Assembly: GCA_963575745.1 (NCBI GenBank)
Contig: CAUYUJ010016295.1
Location: 1-64,000 of the forward strand
Length of the DNA: 64,000 bases
Direction: 5' to 3'
From: Prorocentrum cordatum
Taxonomy: Eukaryota; Sar; Dinophyceae; Prorocentrales; Prorocentraceae
The position numbers and the translations under genes are program-made. The notes beneath the pieces were generated by a model. The model did no database searches. It had not been told where the DNA came from and saw nothing but the letters and a program-made list of their open reading frames with translations. Numbering within the stretch: position 1 is the first letter of the stretch; the number at the start of each line of letters is the position of its first letter. Shown piece after piece: positions 10,745 to 19,514 of this stretch.

Positions 10745-11217
10745 CCCCCTAAATCCACTTGGCCCTCTGGCTGCTGCTCCTCGCCACCTCCTTCTCCACC
10801 GTTCGTGCCTCCTCCTCTTTTGTTTCGTCCCATCGCGCGACCGGGTACTTCACAGGTAGTCCTTTTTAGGCGCTCCTCCCACCGTTCGTGCCTCCTCCTC
10901 TTTGGTTTGTTCCCACAGCACGACCGGGTGCTTCACAGGTAATCCTTTTTGGGCGATCCTCCCACCGTTCGTGCCTCTCCTTTTTTTGTTTCTTCCCATC
11001 GCGTGGCCGGGTGCTTCACAGGTAGTCCTTTTTAGGCGATTCTCCCACCGTTCGTGCCTCCTCCCTCCTCTTTTTGTTTGTTCCCACAGCACGACCGGGT
11101 GCTTCACAGGTAATCCCAAATCCACTTGGTCCTCTGGCTGCTGCTCCTCTCCCACCGTTCGTGCCTCCTTCGCTTTTGTTTCTTCCCATAGCACGACCGG
11201 GTGCTTCACAGGTAATC
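10745..11217 (+). repeat. Tandem array of about 82-bp units
   Basis: At least five units share CGACCGGGTGCTTCACAGGT, then ART-CCTTTTT-GGGCGATCCTC, CCACCGTTCGTGCCTCC and TTTGTTTCTTCCCA. The starts are about 82 bp apart, rising to about 90-103 bp where a CACTTGGTCCTCTGGCTGCT insert is present. The array is interrupted at 11,218 by a small TIR element and resumes after it (CTTTTTGGGCGGTCCTCTCC). Confidence 0.85.
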
Positions 11218-11272
11218 TTAAGTCGGGCCTGTCCCTCGACAGGGGGAATATTCAGAAATAGACAAGACATAG

Positions 11273-11319
<47 letters not shown>

Positions 11320-11400
11320 TATTTTTGGGCATCTTCTGAGCATGGTTTGAATCTTTGTTTCGTTCAGAATCCCCCTGTAGGGAGACACGTCCGACCTAAA
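11218..11400. mobile_element. Small TIR element, copy 2, inserted in a tandem array
   Basis: Starts TTAAGTCGGGCCTGTCCC and ends CGTCCGACCTAAA. It is flanked by GGTAATC (11211-11217) and GGTGATC (11401-11407). Neighbouring units of the 82-bp array read GGTAATCCTTTTTGGG without interruption, so the empty site is visible and a 7-bp target duplication (one later mismatch) is well supported. The interior contains a T-run of about 37-40 nt from 11,279. No ORF, so presumably non-autonomous. Confidence 0.8.
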
Positions 11401-11401
11401 G

Positions 11402-11590
11402 GTGATCCTTTTTGGGCGGTCCTCTCCCTTCTTCTCCAGTGTGCAGGATGCCCCCCCGACTGCTCCGCAGCGAGGCTCCGCCCGAGGTGCGCCGGCCTGC
11501 GCCGGCCGGCGCGGCTCGGTGATCCTCGGTTTCGGTGTCCTTGCCGTGCAGCGGAGGCCCAGGCCACGAAGCACCCTGCTTGCCTCCAGG
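11402..11590. other. No recognisable gene
   Basis: Resumed tail of the 82-bp array, then GC-rich sequence with a GCCGGCCTGCGCCGGCCGGC fold-back near 11,490. Nothing further recognised. Confidence 0.4.
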
Positions 11591-11739
11591 GTGATGGGCC
11601 TGTTTTCCACCACCACCACCATAAGTTGGAGGGGAGGGGGTCCTCCTCCTCCCCCTCCTCCTCCTCCTCCTCCTCCTCCTCCTCCTCCTTCCCCCCTCCA
11701 ACTTATGGTGGTGGTGGTGGTGGAAAACAGGCCCATCAC
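11591..11739. repeat. Long hairpin with (TCC)n loop
   Basis: The left arm 11591-11634 (GTGATGGGCCTGTTTTCCAC, then (CCA)n and TAAGTTGGAGG) is answered by a near-perfect reverse complement at about 11695-11739. The loop of about 60 nt is mostly (TCC)n. Arm length about 44 bp with minor (CCA)n length differences. Confidence 0.9.
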
Positions 11740-12077
11740 AGGGTGCCCGAGGTTTCTTGGGTTTCGATGGGTTTGCGCTGGAAGGCGTGACTGTCCCTCG
11801 AGAAGTCAATGGACGTCCTGGGCTGTCAGGGTTGGGTTTCTTGTGGAAGGTTTCTTGTGGTCGGGCCTCCATTGCATTGTATGTTTCTCGGGTTTCCTAC
11901 GCTCTCTTTCCTTGCCGTGCGCTGCCCGGGTTGCTTGGCAGTGTGCGCTCACCGGTTTTGAACAGGCTTTCTTCGGGCTGCTGGGAATTAGTTTCTTGCT
12001 GCAGTCCTCGGGTTGCTTGGTCCTTGGTGTTTTTTTCCACTGCTGCATTTTCTGTTTGATTGGTCTGGTGTTCAAAC

Positions 12078-12178
12078 ACTGCCAAGCAACGCTAACAACG
12101 CCAAGCAGTGCGAAGCAACGCCAAACAACACCAAGCAACGCCGAGCAACGCCAAGGAACGCCAAGGAACGCAATGCGC
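12078..12178 (+). repeat. CAAGCAACGC minisatellite
   Basis: About ten degenerate copies of a 9-10 bp unit (CCAAGCAACG). The segment 11,745-12,077 before it shows no recognisable gene. Confidence 0.8.
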
Positions 12179-12275
12179 CCATGCAATAGGAAGCATTCAG
12201 CTAATTGGGGTCGCTCTGGGCTCATACAGCAAGTGATGCTGCAATTCTTGCAGTTGCCATTTGGGGATCGATCGT

Positions 12276-12388
12276 TCATCCTGAATCGTTTTTTGACGGT
12301 CCCGAGGCCCGGTAACGGCCCCCAGAGGCGGACACTGGCAGAAAACCTCCCGTCGTGTCTTCTCATGGTTCGAGGGGGTCTGGGGAGG
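12276..12388 (+). repeat. Dispersed repeat, copy 1
   Basis: Matches 58,756-58,870 in the same orientation: TCATCCTGAATCGTTTTTTG, then ACGG-CCCGAGGCCC, AAAACCTCCCGTCGTG and CGAGGGGGTCTGGG. About 110 bp with scattered differences. Function unknown. Confidence 0.8.
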
Positions 12389-12429
12389 AGTGGCGTGTCA
12401 CATGTGGCGGTAGCGAACCCCGCCTGCCC

Positions 12430-12935
12430 CTTTTCCCGTGCCATTTCTCCCCACTTGTTTCTCCCTCCCTCGCCCTGCCGGCGTCTTTCCGACGCCCTCT
12501 CTGTGCCGTCATGCCCCCTCCCCCCTCCTGTCTCTCCCTTGCTCGCCCTCCCTCCCCCTCCCCCTCCCCCTACCTTCCCGTCTCCCCCCCTCTGTCTCTC
12601 GATCTTCCCCCCTGTCTCTCACTCTGCCGCACACTCTATTTTTCCCCCCTGTCCCTCTCTCTTTTTCTCTGTCTCCCTCGCGTCTTCTCACCCTTTCATC
12701 CTCTTCGCCCTGATCCTCTCTCTCTCTCAGGCGCCGCGCCCTCCTCCTCACTTGTCGCGAGTGCTCTACATCTATTTATACTTTAGGTGTTTGTCTGTTT
12801 GCTTTCCATCTGACATTCTCTCTCGCTATCCCCTTCCTTCCCCTTCCGTCCCCTTTCTTCCCCTCCCTCCCTCCCTCCCCCTTCCCTTGATCCCCTCCAC
12901 AATTGAACAAATGAGTACTACTCCCCTCTCTCCCT
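12430..12935 (+). repeat. Pyrimidine-rich tract
   Basis: CT-rich low complexity (CCCTCCCCCTCCCC, CTCTCTCTCTC). Overlapping open frames are composition-driven. Confidence 0.75.
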
Positions 12936-12949
12936 TGGTGGCGTCAGGG

Positions 12950-13775
12950 AAATGGCCGGCCCCCCTCCGCAGAAAGGTTTTTTACACAGGATTCCCGGGA
13001 AACGGTTTTTTTCTAGTGCGGCTCTCGCTGAAGCGCCGGCCTCGTTTTCGGGCTACCGCTTGTTCCGAATCGTGTTCCCGCTGCAGCGCTGGTCTCATTT
13101 CCGCGCTTCCGCTCGTTCCGAGTCGTGCTCCCGCTGCAGCGATGGCGTCATTTTTTCCAGCGCCATGCCACGGCATGGTTTTCGGTCCTTCCAAAGATGC
13201 CCCCAAATCTAGAAATGCCCCTCGAAACAACCATCGGAGGTGATTCCATTTTCGGTGTCGGTTCGTTGATTTTGGGGGTCGCAGAAGCCCCCCCCATTCG
13301 GGGCGTCGCCACGCCATGCTATGTCAGGCTACGCGTCCTCCGAATCGTGCTCCCGCTGCAGCGTTGGCCTCATTTCCGCGCTTCCACTCGTTCCAAATCG
13401 TGCTCACGCTGCAGCGATGACGTCATTATTTCCAGGGCCATGCCACGGCATGGTTTTCGGTCCTTCCAAATATGCCCCCAACTCAAAAAATGCCCCACGA
13501 AACAACCATCGAAAGTGATTCCACTTTCGGTGTCGTTTCGTTGTTTTGTTTGGGCCGCGGAACACCCGCACTTCGGGGCGTCGCCACGCCATGCTATGTC
13601 AGGCTACGCGTCGATCTTCAACACCATGCTATGCCATATACGTAATGCTATGCCCTGTTACGACATCCGACTGTGCGAATAGAGAGCAGATCTACGCCAT
13701 GGCAAGGGATGGGAGGGAGGGGTAGGACGTCAGGTATGACGCGAGGGCACCTAGCTTGTCTCTCCTCCCCTCGCC
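12950..13775 (+). repeat. Composite dispersed repeat with internal tandem duplication
   Basis: Two units offset by about 272 bp (roughly 13,068-13,339 and 13,340-13,611) share CGAATCGTGYTCCCGCTGCA, CCATGCCACGGCATGGTTTT, CGAAACAACCATCG and GGGGCGTCGCCACGCCATGC. The 5' part (TTTTTTACACAGGATTCCCG) and the 3' part at 13,689-13,770 (GGGTAGGACGTCAGGTATGA) both recur in reverse orientation at 43.0-43.1 and 42.25-42.32 kb. The 53,436-53,556 segment is another partial reverse copy. It contains small palindromes such as CCATGCCACGGCATGG. Confidence 0.75.
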
Positions 13776-14159
13776 GCATCCTCCAATCGGGCGGCGTCTA
13801 TCGACCAACTCACCGATCATGGCTGGGGACACCCTGCGCATGCGCCGGTCTGGCCTGGCCACAGAGACGTATACACTGCTCCCAGGCCCAGGATCGGGCT
13901 GGCCAGGCTCGGTGAGGTGGTGGTTTGACGGAGCCCGATCCCTCCTCTGCCCCCTTTCCTTTCCTCCCCCGCGGGACGATTGTTCCTGCGTGGCGCCTTC
14001 CACCGCCCCTTCCCCGCAAGGAGGGCGGCCTCAGCGCCGCCAACGCCAGGCGCATGGCCATGCTCAGGCGCGGGTGTCTTACACACATGCCAGTGTCCGT
14101 ACACCGTCTCTGTCGGAGGATTTGCCTGGACGTGCTGGTATATATGTACATGCATTTGT
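13776..14159. other. No recognisable gene
   Basis: GC-rich sequence between repeats. No frame shows a convincing domain. Confidence 0.35.
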
Positions 14160-14439
14160 ATTTGACATGCATGTGTGCATGTATGCATGTATGTATGTAT
14201 GTATGTATGTATGTATGTATGTATGTATGTATGTATGTATGTGAGTATGTATGTATGTATGTATGTATGTATGTATGTATGCATGCATGCATGCATGCAT
14301 GCATGCATGCATGTATGTATGTATGTATGTATGTATGTATGTATGTATATGCATGCACGCATGCATGCATGCATGCATGCATGCATGTAGGTAGGTAGGT
14401 AGGTAGGTCGATAGGTAGGTAGGTAGGTAGGTAGGTAGG

Positions 14440-14471
<32 letters not shown>

Positions 14472-14575
14472 TGTATGTATGTATGTATGTATGTATGTAT
14501 GTATGTATACATGTGTGTGTATGTATGTATGTATGTATGTATGTGTGTGTATGTTTGTATGTATGTATGCATGTA

Positions 14576-14606
<31 letters not shown>

Positions 14607-14930
14607 ATGTATGTATGTATGTATGTATGTATGTATGTACGTGTGTGTATGTATGTACGTACGTATGTACGTATGTATGTATATATGTATGCATGCATGT
14701 ATGTATGCATGCATGCATGCATGCATGTATGTATGTATGATTGTGTGGATGTATGTGTGTATGTTTGTACGCATGCATGTAAGTAGGTATGTAAGTGTGC
14801 ATGTGTGTATGTATAGATGGATGGATGTATGGATGTATGTATGCATGTATGTATGCGTGTGTAGGTAGGTAGGCCGGTAGGTAGGTAGGTACGTAGGTCA
14901 GTATGAATGTATGTGTGTATAGGTCGGAGG
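14160..14930 (+). repeat. (ATGT)n / (ATGC)n microsatellite
   Basis: About 770 bp of tetranucleotide repeat in blocks ATGT, ATGC, AGGT, CTGT, with a smaller block at 15,804-15,862. It yields long Tyr/His/Met/Val/Cys artefact frames on both strands. Confidence 0.95.
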
Positions 14931-15056
14931 TTGAGGGGTGAGTCCGACGTGAAACGGAGACCCCCTCTACCGGGAAATCGATTTCGGTTTCGGGTTCGTG
15001 TCGTGCGTGCCGTGCGCGCGTGCGGGCGAGGCGAAGCTGCGTGGGCGGCCGAGATG

Positions 15057-15440
15057 AAATCCTCCTGTGGCTGGGCCGCGGCCGGACCAAATGTTTCTCC
15101 TCCGGCGGCTGGTGGCCCGCGGTGTCCCCTCGGTGTTCCCTTGGTGTCCCGAAATCCTCCTGTGGCTGGGCCGCGGCCGGACCAAATGTTTCTCCTCCGG
15201 CGGCCGGAAGCCCGCGGTGTCCCGCCGTTGTCCCGCTGGTGTCCCGAGATCCTCCTGTGGCTGGGCCGCGGCCGGACCAAATAATTCTCTTCCGGCGGCC
15301 GGCGGCGGGCGGTGTCCCGCCGGTGTCCCGCTGGTGTCCCGAAATCCTCCTGTGGCTGGGCCGCGGCCGGACCAAATGATGCTCCTCCCGTCAAACGGTA
15401 GCCCGCGGTGTCCCGCTGGTGTCCCGCCGTTGGTTGTGCA
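15057..15440 (+). repeat. 95-bp tandem satellite, four copies
   Basis: Units start at 15,057, 15,152, 15,247 and 15,342, each exactly 95 bp apart, with AATCCTCCTGTGGCTGGGCC, GCGGCCGGACCAAAT and a GGTGTCCCGCYGGTGTCCC end. Divergence is low. The minus-strand frame through it is an artefact of a unit without stops. Confidence 0.9.
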
Positions 15441-16147
15441 TTTCAAAGCATCGCCGATTGCGGCGAGCTATCCAATGCAAGTTTGCGTGAAAACCGACAT
15501 GCAGACCGAAAAACACATCGAAAGGCAAATCGATTTGCAGCATCGGGTGGCGCCGCGGGCAGTCACTGTGGCACCGCAGCGCGCACGTTCGACCACGTCG
15601 ACTAGCGGTGACGTTCGCACGATTGATAAGCGCACGCGGGGACAGAGCTTCACGACAATGTCGAGTGCGCTTCGCCAACATCGTCACATCACATCACGCT
15701 CGCATGCACAGTCACACTACTCAGTAGACTCCTCCCCGCAGGCATCGTCAGAACAACAGTCACCACTCTTGCTCACTGCTGCCCCGCAGGGTGGTTGTAT
15801 AGGTATGTATGTATGCACGTATGTACGTATACATGCATGCATGCAGGTATGTATGTATGCACGCGTGTGCGCACTTGTTCTCTGAACCCTTTTCCTCTCC
15901 CCACTCGACCGCCGCCTCCGCGGCTCAAGTGCTTTTCTGGCGGCGCCACAAACCCATGGGCTCCTCTCAACTGTGTCTGGAGAGTCGGCGTTGGCGATTC
16001 CGGTGCTGCGGCCGCTGGCTGAGCAGGCGCTGACTTGATCCATCCAGTCATCGGTCTTCGGCGGGCCGTGCCAGATCTGCCGCGTGCGCATCGCGCTCGG
16101 GTGTCTGCTTGGGGCGATCGTCACCTTGATAGTGCCATGTTGCCCCG
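15441..16147. other. No recognisable gene
   Basis: Apart from the short ATGT block at 15,804-15,862 nothing is recognised. The open frames are short and do not resemble a family. Confidence 0.4.
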
Positions 16148-16480
16148 ATGTCCGTCACGCTCGACAACCAGTATCTGCTCGGTGGCCGCGAGGTGCAGGT
16201 GAAGTGTACCGACGACCCTCGCTTTTGGTATCGCCGCGTGGCGATGCGCCGCTGCTCTCGGGGCGTCTTTCGTCGAGCGATGGAGAGCGACCCGTTCGCC
16301 GACGCCGACGCGATCTACTGGATCATGACGCCCGACTACGACGTGCACCCAGAGGAGTTGTCGGTGCACCCATTAATGGCCATCGTGGGGACTACCCCAG
16401 ACGGGGCCCTCTTGCAGGCTTCGGGGATTGACCGCGCCGCGCACTTGAATCGGGCGCGCGCGTTCTCGCCGCCCCCCAAC
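16148..16480 (+). CDS. Unidentified coding-like fragment upstream of the LTR element
   Basis: From ATG 16,148 about 110 residues look like real protein: a mixed composition with TDDPRFWYRRVAMRR and a YWIMTPDYDVHPEEL block, after which the frame runs into repetitive Ser/Arg-rich sequence and finally the LTR itself. The W-x-x-TPDYDVHPEEL segment reminds me of small modules at the front of dinoflagellate retroelement ORFs, but I cannot name a family. Because the open frame continues into the LTR at 16,789, the retrotransposon may have landed in or beside this sequence. Where coding stops is unknown. Confidence 0.35.
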
Positions 16481-16788
16481 CAAGCCCGCGGCCTTCGCCG
16501 AGGCGCTTCGAGCGTGTCAGGGGCAAGTGGCGCAGGGTGGTGGTCCTCGTCGGCGTCTTCGGGGTGGTCAGGGGGATCGCGCAGCCCCTGGTGCGCTTGG
16601 TGCTGGAGGCGCAGCTGCAGGCGCAGGGCGCGCTGGCCCAGCGGCTCCTCCGCTTCCTCTTCCGGTTCGCAGTCCAGAAGGATAGGCGGTCCCCGACTTG
16701 GTGAAGGGCGTAGCGTTGGCCCCTGGCCATGGGCATCTTCCAGCGGCCCCTGGCGGCTGGCGGCGCGTCTCCAGCGGCGGCGTCGCAG
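16481..16788. other. 5' flank of the LTR element
   Basis: GC-rich sequence with no domain. The last five bases before the LTR (CGCAG) do not match the five after the 3' LTR (ACTAC), so no target duplication is seen. Confidence 0.4.
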
Positions 16789-17038
16789 TGGATCGGGAGA
16801 TTTACACCCCCGGCCCCTTCGGTGCTTAGCATTCCCCCCTCCGCGCGCGCCTCCGTCGCTATTTAGCTCGCGAGGCAAACCGCTCTTCGCCAGAGGAGTG
16901 TAGCAAAGCATACAGCAAAACCATTTCTCTTCCACATCTTACTTTTACCATCCATCTCTTGATATTCTTCTTATTCCCCCACTTCGTCTTGAAGATCTTC
17001 CTGGCGGTCTTCTCTGCGAAGCGCCGGCTGGCGCTTCA
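16789..17038 (+). repeat. 5' LTR
   Basis: 250 bp, TGGATCGGGAGATTT at the start and GGCGCTTCA at the end. Identical to the 3' LTR except for three substitutions (two near 16,916-16,920, one near 16,975). It should hold the element's promoter; no canonical TATA box is claimed, though TATTTAG occurs. Confidence 0.92.
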
Positions 17039-17042
17039 ACTC

Positions 17043-17055
17043 TGGTAGCGGAGCG
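17043..17055 (+). other. Primer binding site (tRNA-Met-like)
   Basis: TGGTAGCGGAGCG begins four bases after the 5' LTR. The first part, TGGTAGC-GAG, is complementary to the CTC-GCTACCA 3' end typical of eukaryotic initiator tRNA-Met with one mismatch. This is the usual primer of copia-type elements. The host tRNA sequence is not available to confirm it. Confidence 0.65.
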
Positions 17056-17075
17056 CTTCGGCGCTCTGCGGCCAA

Positions 17076-17106
17076 GCTGGGAGGGCATTGAAAAGTGCCT
17101 CCCAGC
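17076..17106 (+). promoter_or_regulatory. Leader hairpin with GAAA tetraloop
   Basis: GCTGGGAGG pairs with CCTCCCAGC, one G bulges, then CATT pairs with AGTG (one U-G wobble) to close a GAAA loop: a 13-bp stem in the RNA leader about 40 nt after the LTR. It is the strongest of a family of GNRA hairpins in this element (see 28,246-28,297, 28,748-28,777 and the coding copies near 19.44-19.85, 22.97-23.02 and 26.10 kb). Role unknown; packaging, dimerisation or processing are possibilities only. Confidence 0.75.
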
Positions 17107-17534
17107 ACAAGGATTACGTCTACCACTACGCAAAGTACAAGTACCCCTTACTTGGCCTGCCCGCCGGCAGGCGAGAAGAAGAAGAAGCGCCGCCACCACT
17201 CCCACGCGCCGGACGCAGCGGCTCGGAGGGCGGAGCGGCGCTTGGAGGTTGAGCACGAGAGGGCTACCCGCACCTGCGCGTGCCCTCCGTGGTTGCCGCA
17301 TTCGGAGTCGTGCAGACGCCGGGTGTGCCTTCGCAGCGACACCCCCTTGGTCTTCAAGGCCGAGGTGGAAGAGAAACCGGCTGAGGAGGAGGTCGACTGG
17401 TCGCCGGACGAGAAGCCGGACGACGAGACAGAAACTGAACTGGAGCCCCCGCCGAGGCGCACGCTGACGCCCCCACGCAGGCGCAGCCCAACGCCCCCGC
17501 CAGGCAACCCAGCCGACGACCTACGGCGACGACC
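17098..17534 (+). CDS. Possible leader ORF (ORF0) ahead of gag
   Basis: A frame open from about 17,095 to 17,676 encodes a basic segment (GEKKKKRRHHSHAP), a Cys-containing middle and a strongly acidic then Pro/Arg-rich end (EEEVDWSPDEKPDDETETEL, then PPRRRSPTPPPG). The composition looks protein-like, but there is no ATG near its start and it lies one frame ahead of gag. It could be the real N-terminus of Gag reached by a -1 shift, or a chance open frame. The end is set at the gag ATG. Confidence 0.35.
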
Positions 17535-19514
17535 ATGGCGGCAGGAAGCGGCAGCGGTGGCAGCAGCGCGCTTGCGCGGCGCCAGCCGCACATCTTCGGC
17601 GCAGCCCCCCACCACTACAGACAGGGCACCGCCGTGGCGTCTACCGAGACACCGCCGTGGTGGAGCCCAGAACTAGAGCACGACGCGGCGTACCCGTACA
17701 CCATCACGGAATGGACGCGGGACGTGCGACGGTGGTTGGCGGCTACCAAGCTCAGCGTGGAGCGCCAAGGGCCCATGCTGAGCCTCGCCCTCGGCGCGAC
17801 GGCGCGGACCATCGCAGACGAGGTCTCGGTGGAAATCCTGCAGCACGGCGCGGTGCTGGACCTCGGTGACGGGCGGGGCGCTGTGGCGAGGACAGGAGTG
17901 GATGTCCTCTTGGCGGTGCTGCTCGCCAAGTTCCCTCCCGACCCAGAAGCGCAGATGCTCCGCACAGGGCTGGGCTTTTTCAAGTTCACGCCGAGCCGCG
18001 ACGAGGACCTGCGGAGCATGTTCCTGAGGTTCGACCTCCTATTGGACCGTGCGAACCAGCACGCTGAGCTTGGGATTTCGGTCCCTTTCCGGACGTGGAT
18101 GCTCCTCTCGCTCCTGCGCCTGCCAGCGCGCAAATGGGCAGAGATCCTGCGCGAGTGCGACCGCAGGCTCCCCAGGACGGAGCAGGAGTACCAGCTGGTC
18201 AAGGCAAGGCTTCTCCGAGACCGAGCGATCGAGGAGAACGCGTCGACTTTCCAGCCGGCAAGGGCTGGGGCGCCGGGCGTGTACTTCGCGGACGCCGACG
18301 AGGACCCGCTGCCGCTGTACCTGGCCATAGCGGCCGGCAGCGCCGACGGAACGGCAGCTCGCCCCGCCCAGCGCGCTGCGATCGGAAACGGTCAAAGCAG
18401 CGAGGCGGCCCAGGACGTCTTCTTCGACCTCGGACAAGCGGCGGGCGACGACGACGGCGAGACGTGCTGGAGCACTGACACCGAGTGGTGGGAGCGGGAA
18501 GCCGCCGAGGGCCCGTGGCCGGCCGACCGCCTGGAGGCGGAGCAGAGCGCGGCCGCAGGCGACCCCCTCTACCTCACCCAGGTGTGGTGGGCCGCGCGGG
18601 CGGCAGAGCGCCGGCACCGTGCCGCGGCTGGCCGGTTCGCTCCCAAGCACAAGACCAAGCAGAGCCACGTCGGCGTCAAGCGCTACACCAAGCGCGGCCC
18701 TCCTCGCGCCGCCGGCGGCCCTCCGAGGCGCGGGTTCTTCGTGGGTCAGACCTTCGTGAGCATGGGCCACGTGCCGGAGCTGGACATCAAGGCCTTCTTC
18801 GAGGGTCGGTCCCGCGGCTACAACCGGGCCCGCGTCAAGCGGGGCACCCCCAAGGTCGCGAAGTGCCACCGCTGCGGCAAGCCAGGCCACATGGCTGCCG
18901 AGTGCAAGAGCCCGCGCAACCTCTGCTACAACTGCGGACAGCCCGGCCACGAAGCCAAGGGCTGCAAGCAGCCGCGCAAAACGTTCTTCGCCACGGAGGA
19001 CGAGGCGCACCAGCACGAGGAGGAGAAGGAGGAGGAGGAGGCACCATTCACCCTGGGCACGGAGGAGCACTTCATGATCAGGGGGGGCAGGGGGGCGGAG
19101 GAGGAGCAGCGGCAGCAGCGACGAGCAGGGGCAGCAGCGACGAGCATGACGAGAAGCCACTTTGGGAACGCCGTGCTCCGGGTCGCAACTCAGAAGAGAC
19201 CGCCGCATCCCCGACAGCCGCTCCCAGCTCGAAGGACGCCGACGCAGCCCAGACAGACGCTCTCAGCTCGAAGGACACAGCCGCCGCTCAGACACTCGCA
19301 CAGAACCGCAGCCCCGAGGAGAGGGCACCAGCGCCGAGAGCTTTCCAGGCGGAGGAGGAGGAGGAGGAGGAGAGGAAGGAAGAGGCTCATCGGCAGGATG
19401 ATGACGATGATGATGGTGCTGTTGGTGCAATTCTTGGGCAGGGGCATAGAAATGTGCCCCGCGGCCCCTTGGCGCAGGACAGTGCCGTCGTACAGGCGCT
19501 GCAAAAGAGGCTAA
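17535..19514 (+). CDS. gag: Gag polyprotein with two CCHC zinc knuckles
   Basis: Structural protein of the copia-type element, expected to assemble the cytoplasmic virus-like particle and bind the RNA. The N-terminal 230 residues are a capsid-like helical region (WSPELEHDAAYPYTITEWTR, then LLSLLRLPARKWAEILREC). Two zinc knuckles follow: CHRCGKPGHMAAEC (codons from about 18,864) and CYNCGQPGHEAKGC (from about 18,924), both with the C-x2-C-x4-H-x4-C spacing. After the knuckles comes an acidic Glu tract and a tail with little resemblance to anything. The start is the first ATG in the frame. At 19,082-19,088, just after the knuckles, G_GGG_GGC is a good -1 slippery heptamer leading into the protease frame, so residues after about 19,090 may be made only by non-shifting ribosomes. 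Confidence 0.85.
   Translation: MAAGSGSGGSSALARRQPHIFGAAPHHYRQGTAVASTETPPWWSPELEHDAAYPYTITEWTRDVRRWLAATKLSVERQGPMLSLALGATARTIADEVSVEILQHGAVLDLGDGRGAVARTGVDVLLAVLLAKFPPDPEAQMLRTGLGFFKFTPSRDEDLRSMFLRFDLLLDRANQHAELGISVPFRTWMLLSLLRLPARKWAEILRECDRRLPRTEQEYQLVKARLLRDRAIEENASTFQPARAGAPGVYFADADEDPLPLYLAIAAGSADGTAARPAQRAAIGNGQSSEAAQDVFFDLGQAAGDDDGETCWSTDTEWWEREAAEGPWPADRLEAEQSAAAGDPLYLTQVWWAARAAERRHRAAAGRFAPKHKTKQSHVGVKRYTKRGPPRAAGGPPRRGFFVGQTFVSMGHVPELDIKAFFEGRSRGYNRARVKRGTPKVAKCHRCGKPGHMAAECKSPRNLCYNCGQPGHEAKGCKQPRKTFFATEDEAHQHEEEKEEEEAPFTLGTEEHFMIRGGRGAEEEQRQQRRAGAAATSMTRSHFGNAVLRVATQKRPPHPRQPLPARRTPTQPRQTLSARRTQPPLRHSHRTAAPRRGHQRRELSRRRRRRRRRGRKRLIGRMMTMMMVLLVQFLGRGIEMCPAAPWRRTVPSYRRCKRG
19082..19088 (+). 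promoter_or_regulatory. Candidate -1 ribosomal frameshift site
   Basis: In the gag frame the codons read AGG GGG GGC, giving the X_XXY_YYZ heptamer G_GGG_GGC. Slippage by -1 enters the frame that stays open to 21,199 and encodes the protease. It lies about 110 nt after the second zinc knuckle, where such sites occur in other retroelements. I did not verify a downstream pseudoknot. Confidence 0.55.

Noticed and set aside
10745-11217. CRISPR-like repeat array
   Set aside because: Units of about 82 bp are similar over their whole length with no unique spacers, and the genome is eukaryotic.
14160-14930. Telomere-like repeat
   Set aside because: The unit is ATGT, not TTTAGGG or TTAGGG.
13810-15394. 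Minus-strand 520-residue ORFs
   Set aside because: They follow the ATGT microsatellite and the 95-bp satellite, both free of stops.
18485-19087. Protease-frame ORF from its upstream start codon
   Set aside because: This part overlaps gag, whose zinc knuckles lie in the other frame; the protease frame is taken from the slippery site onwards.
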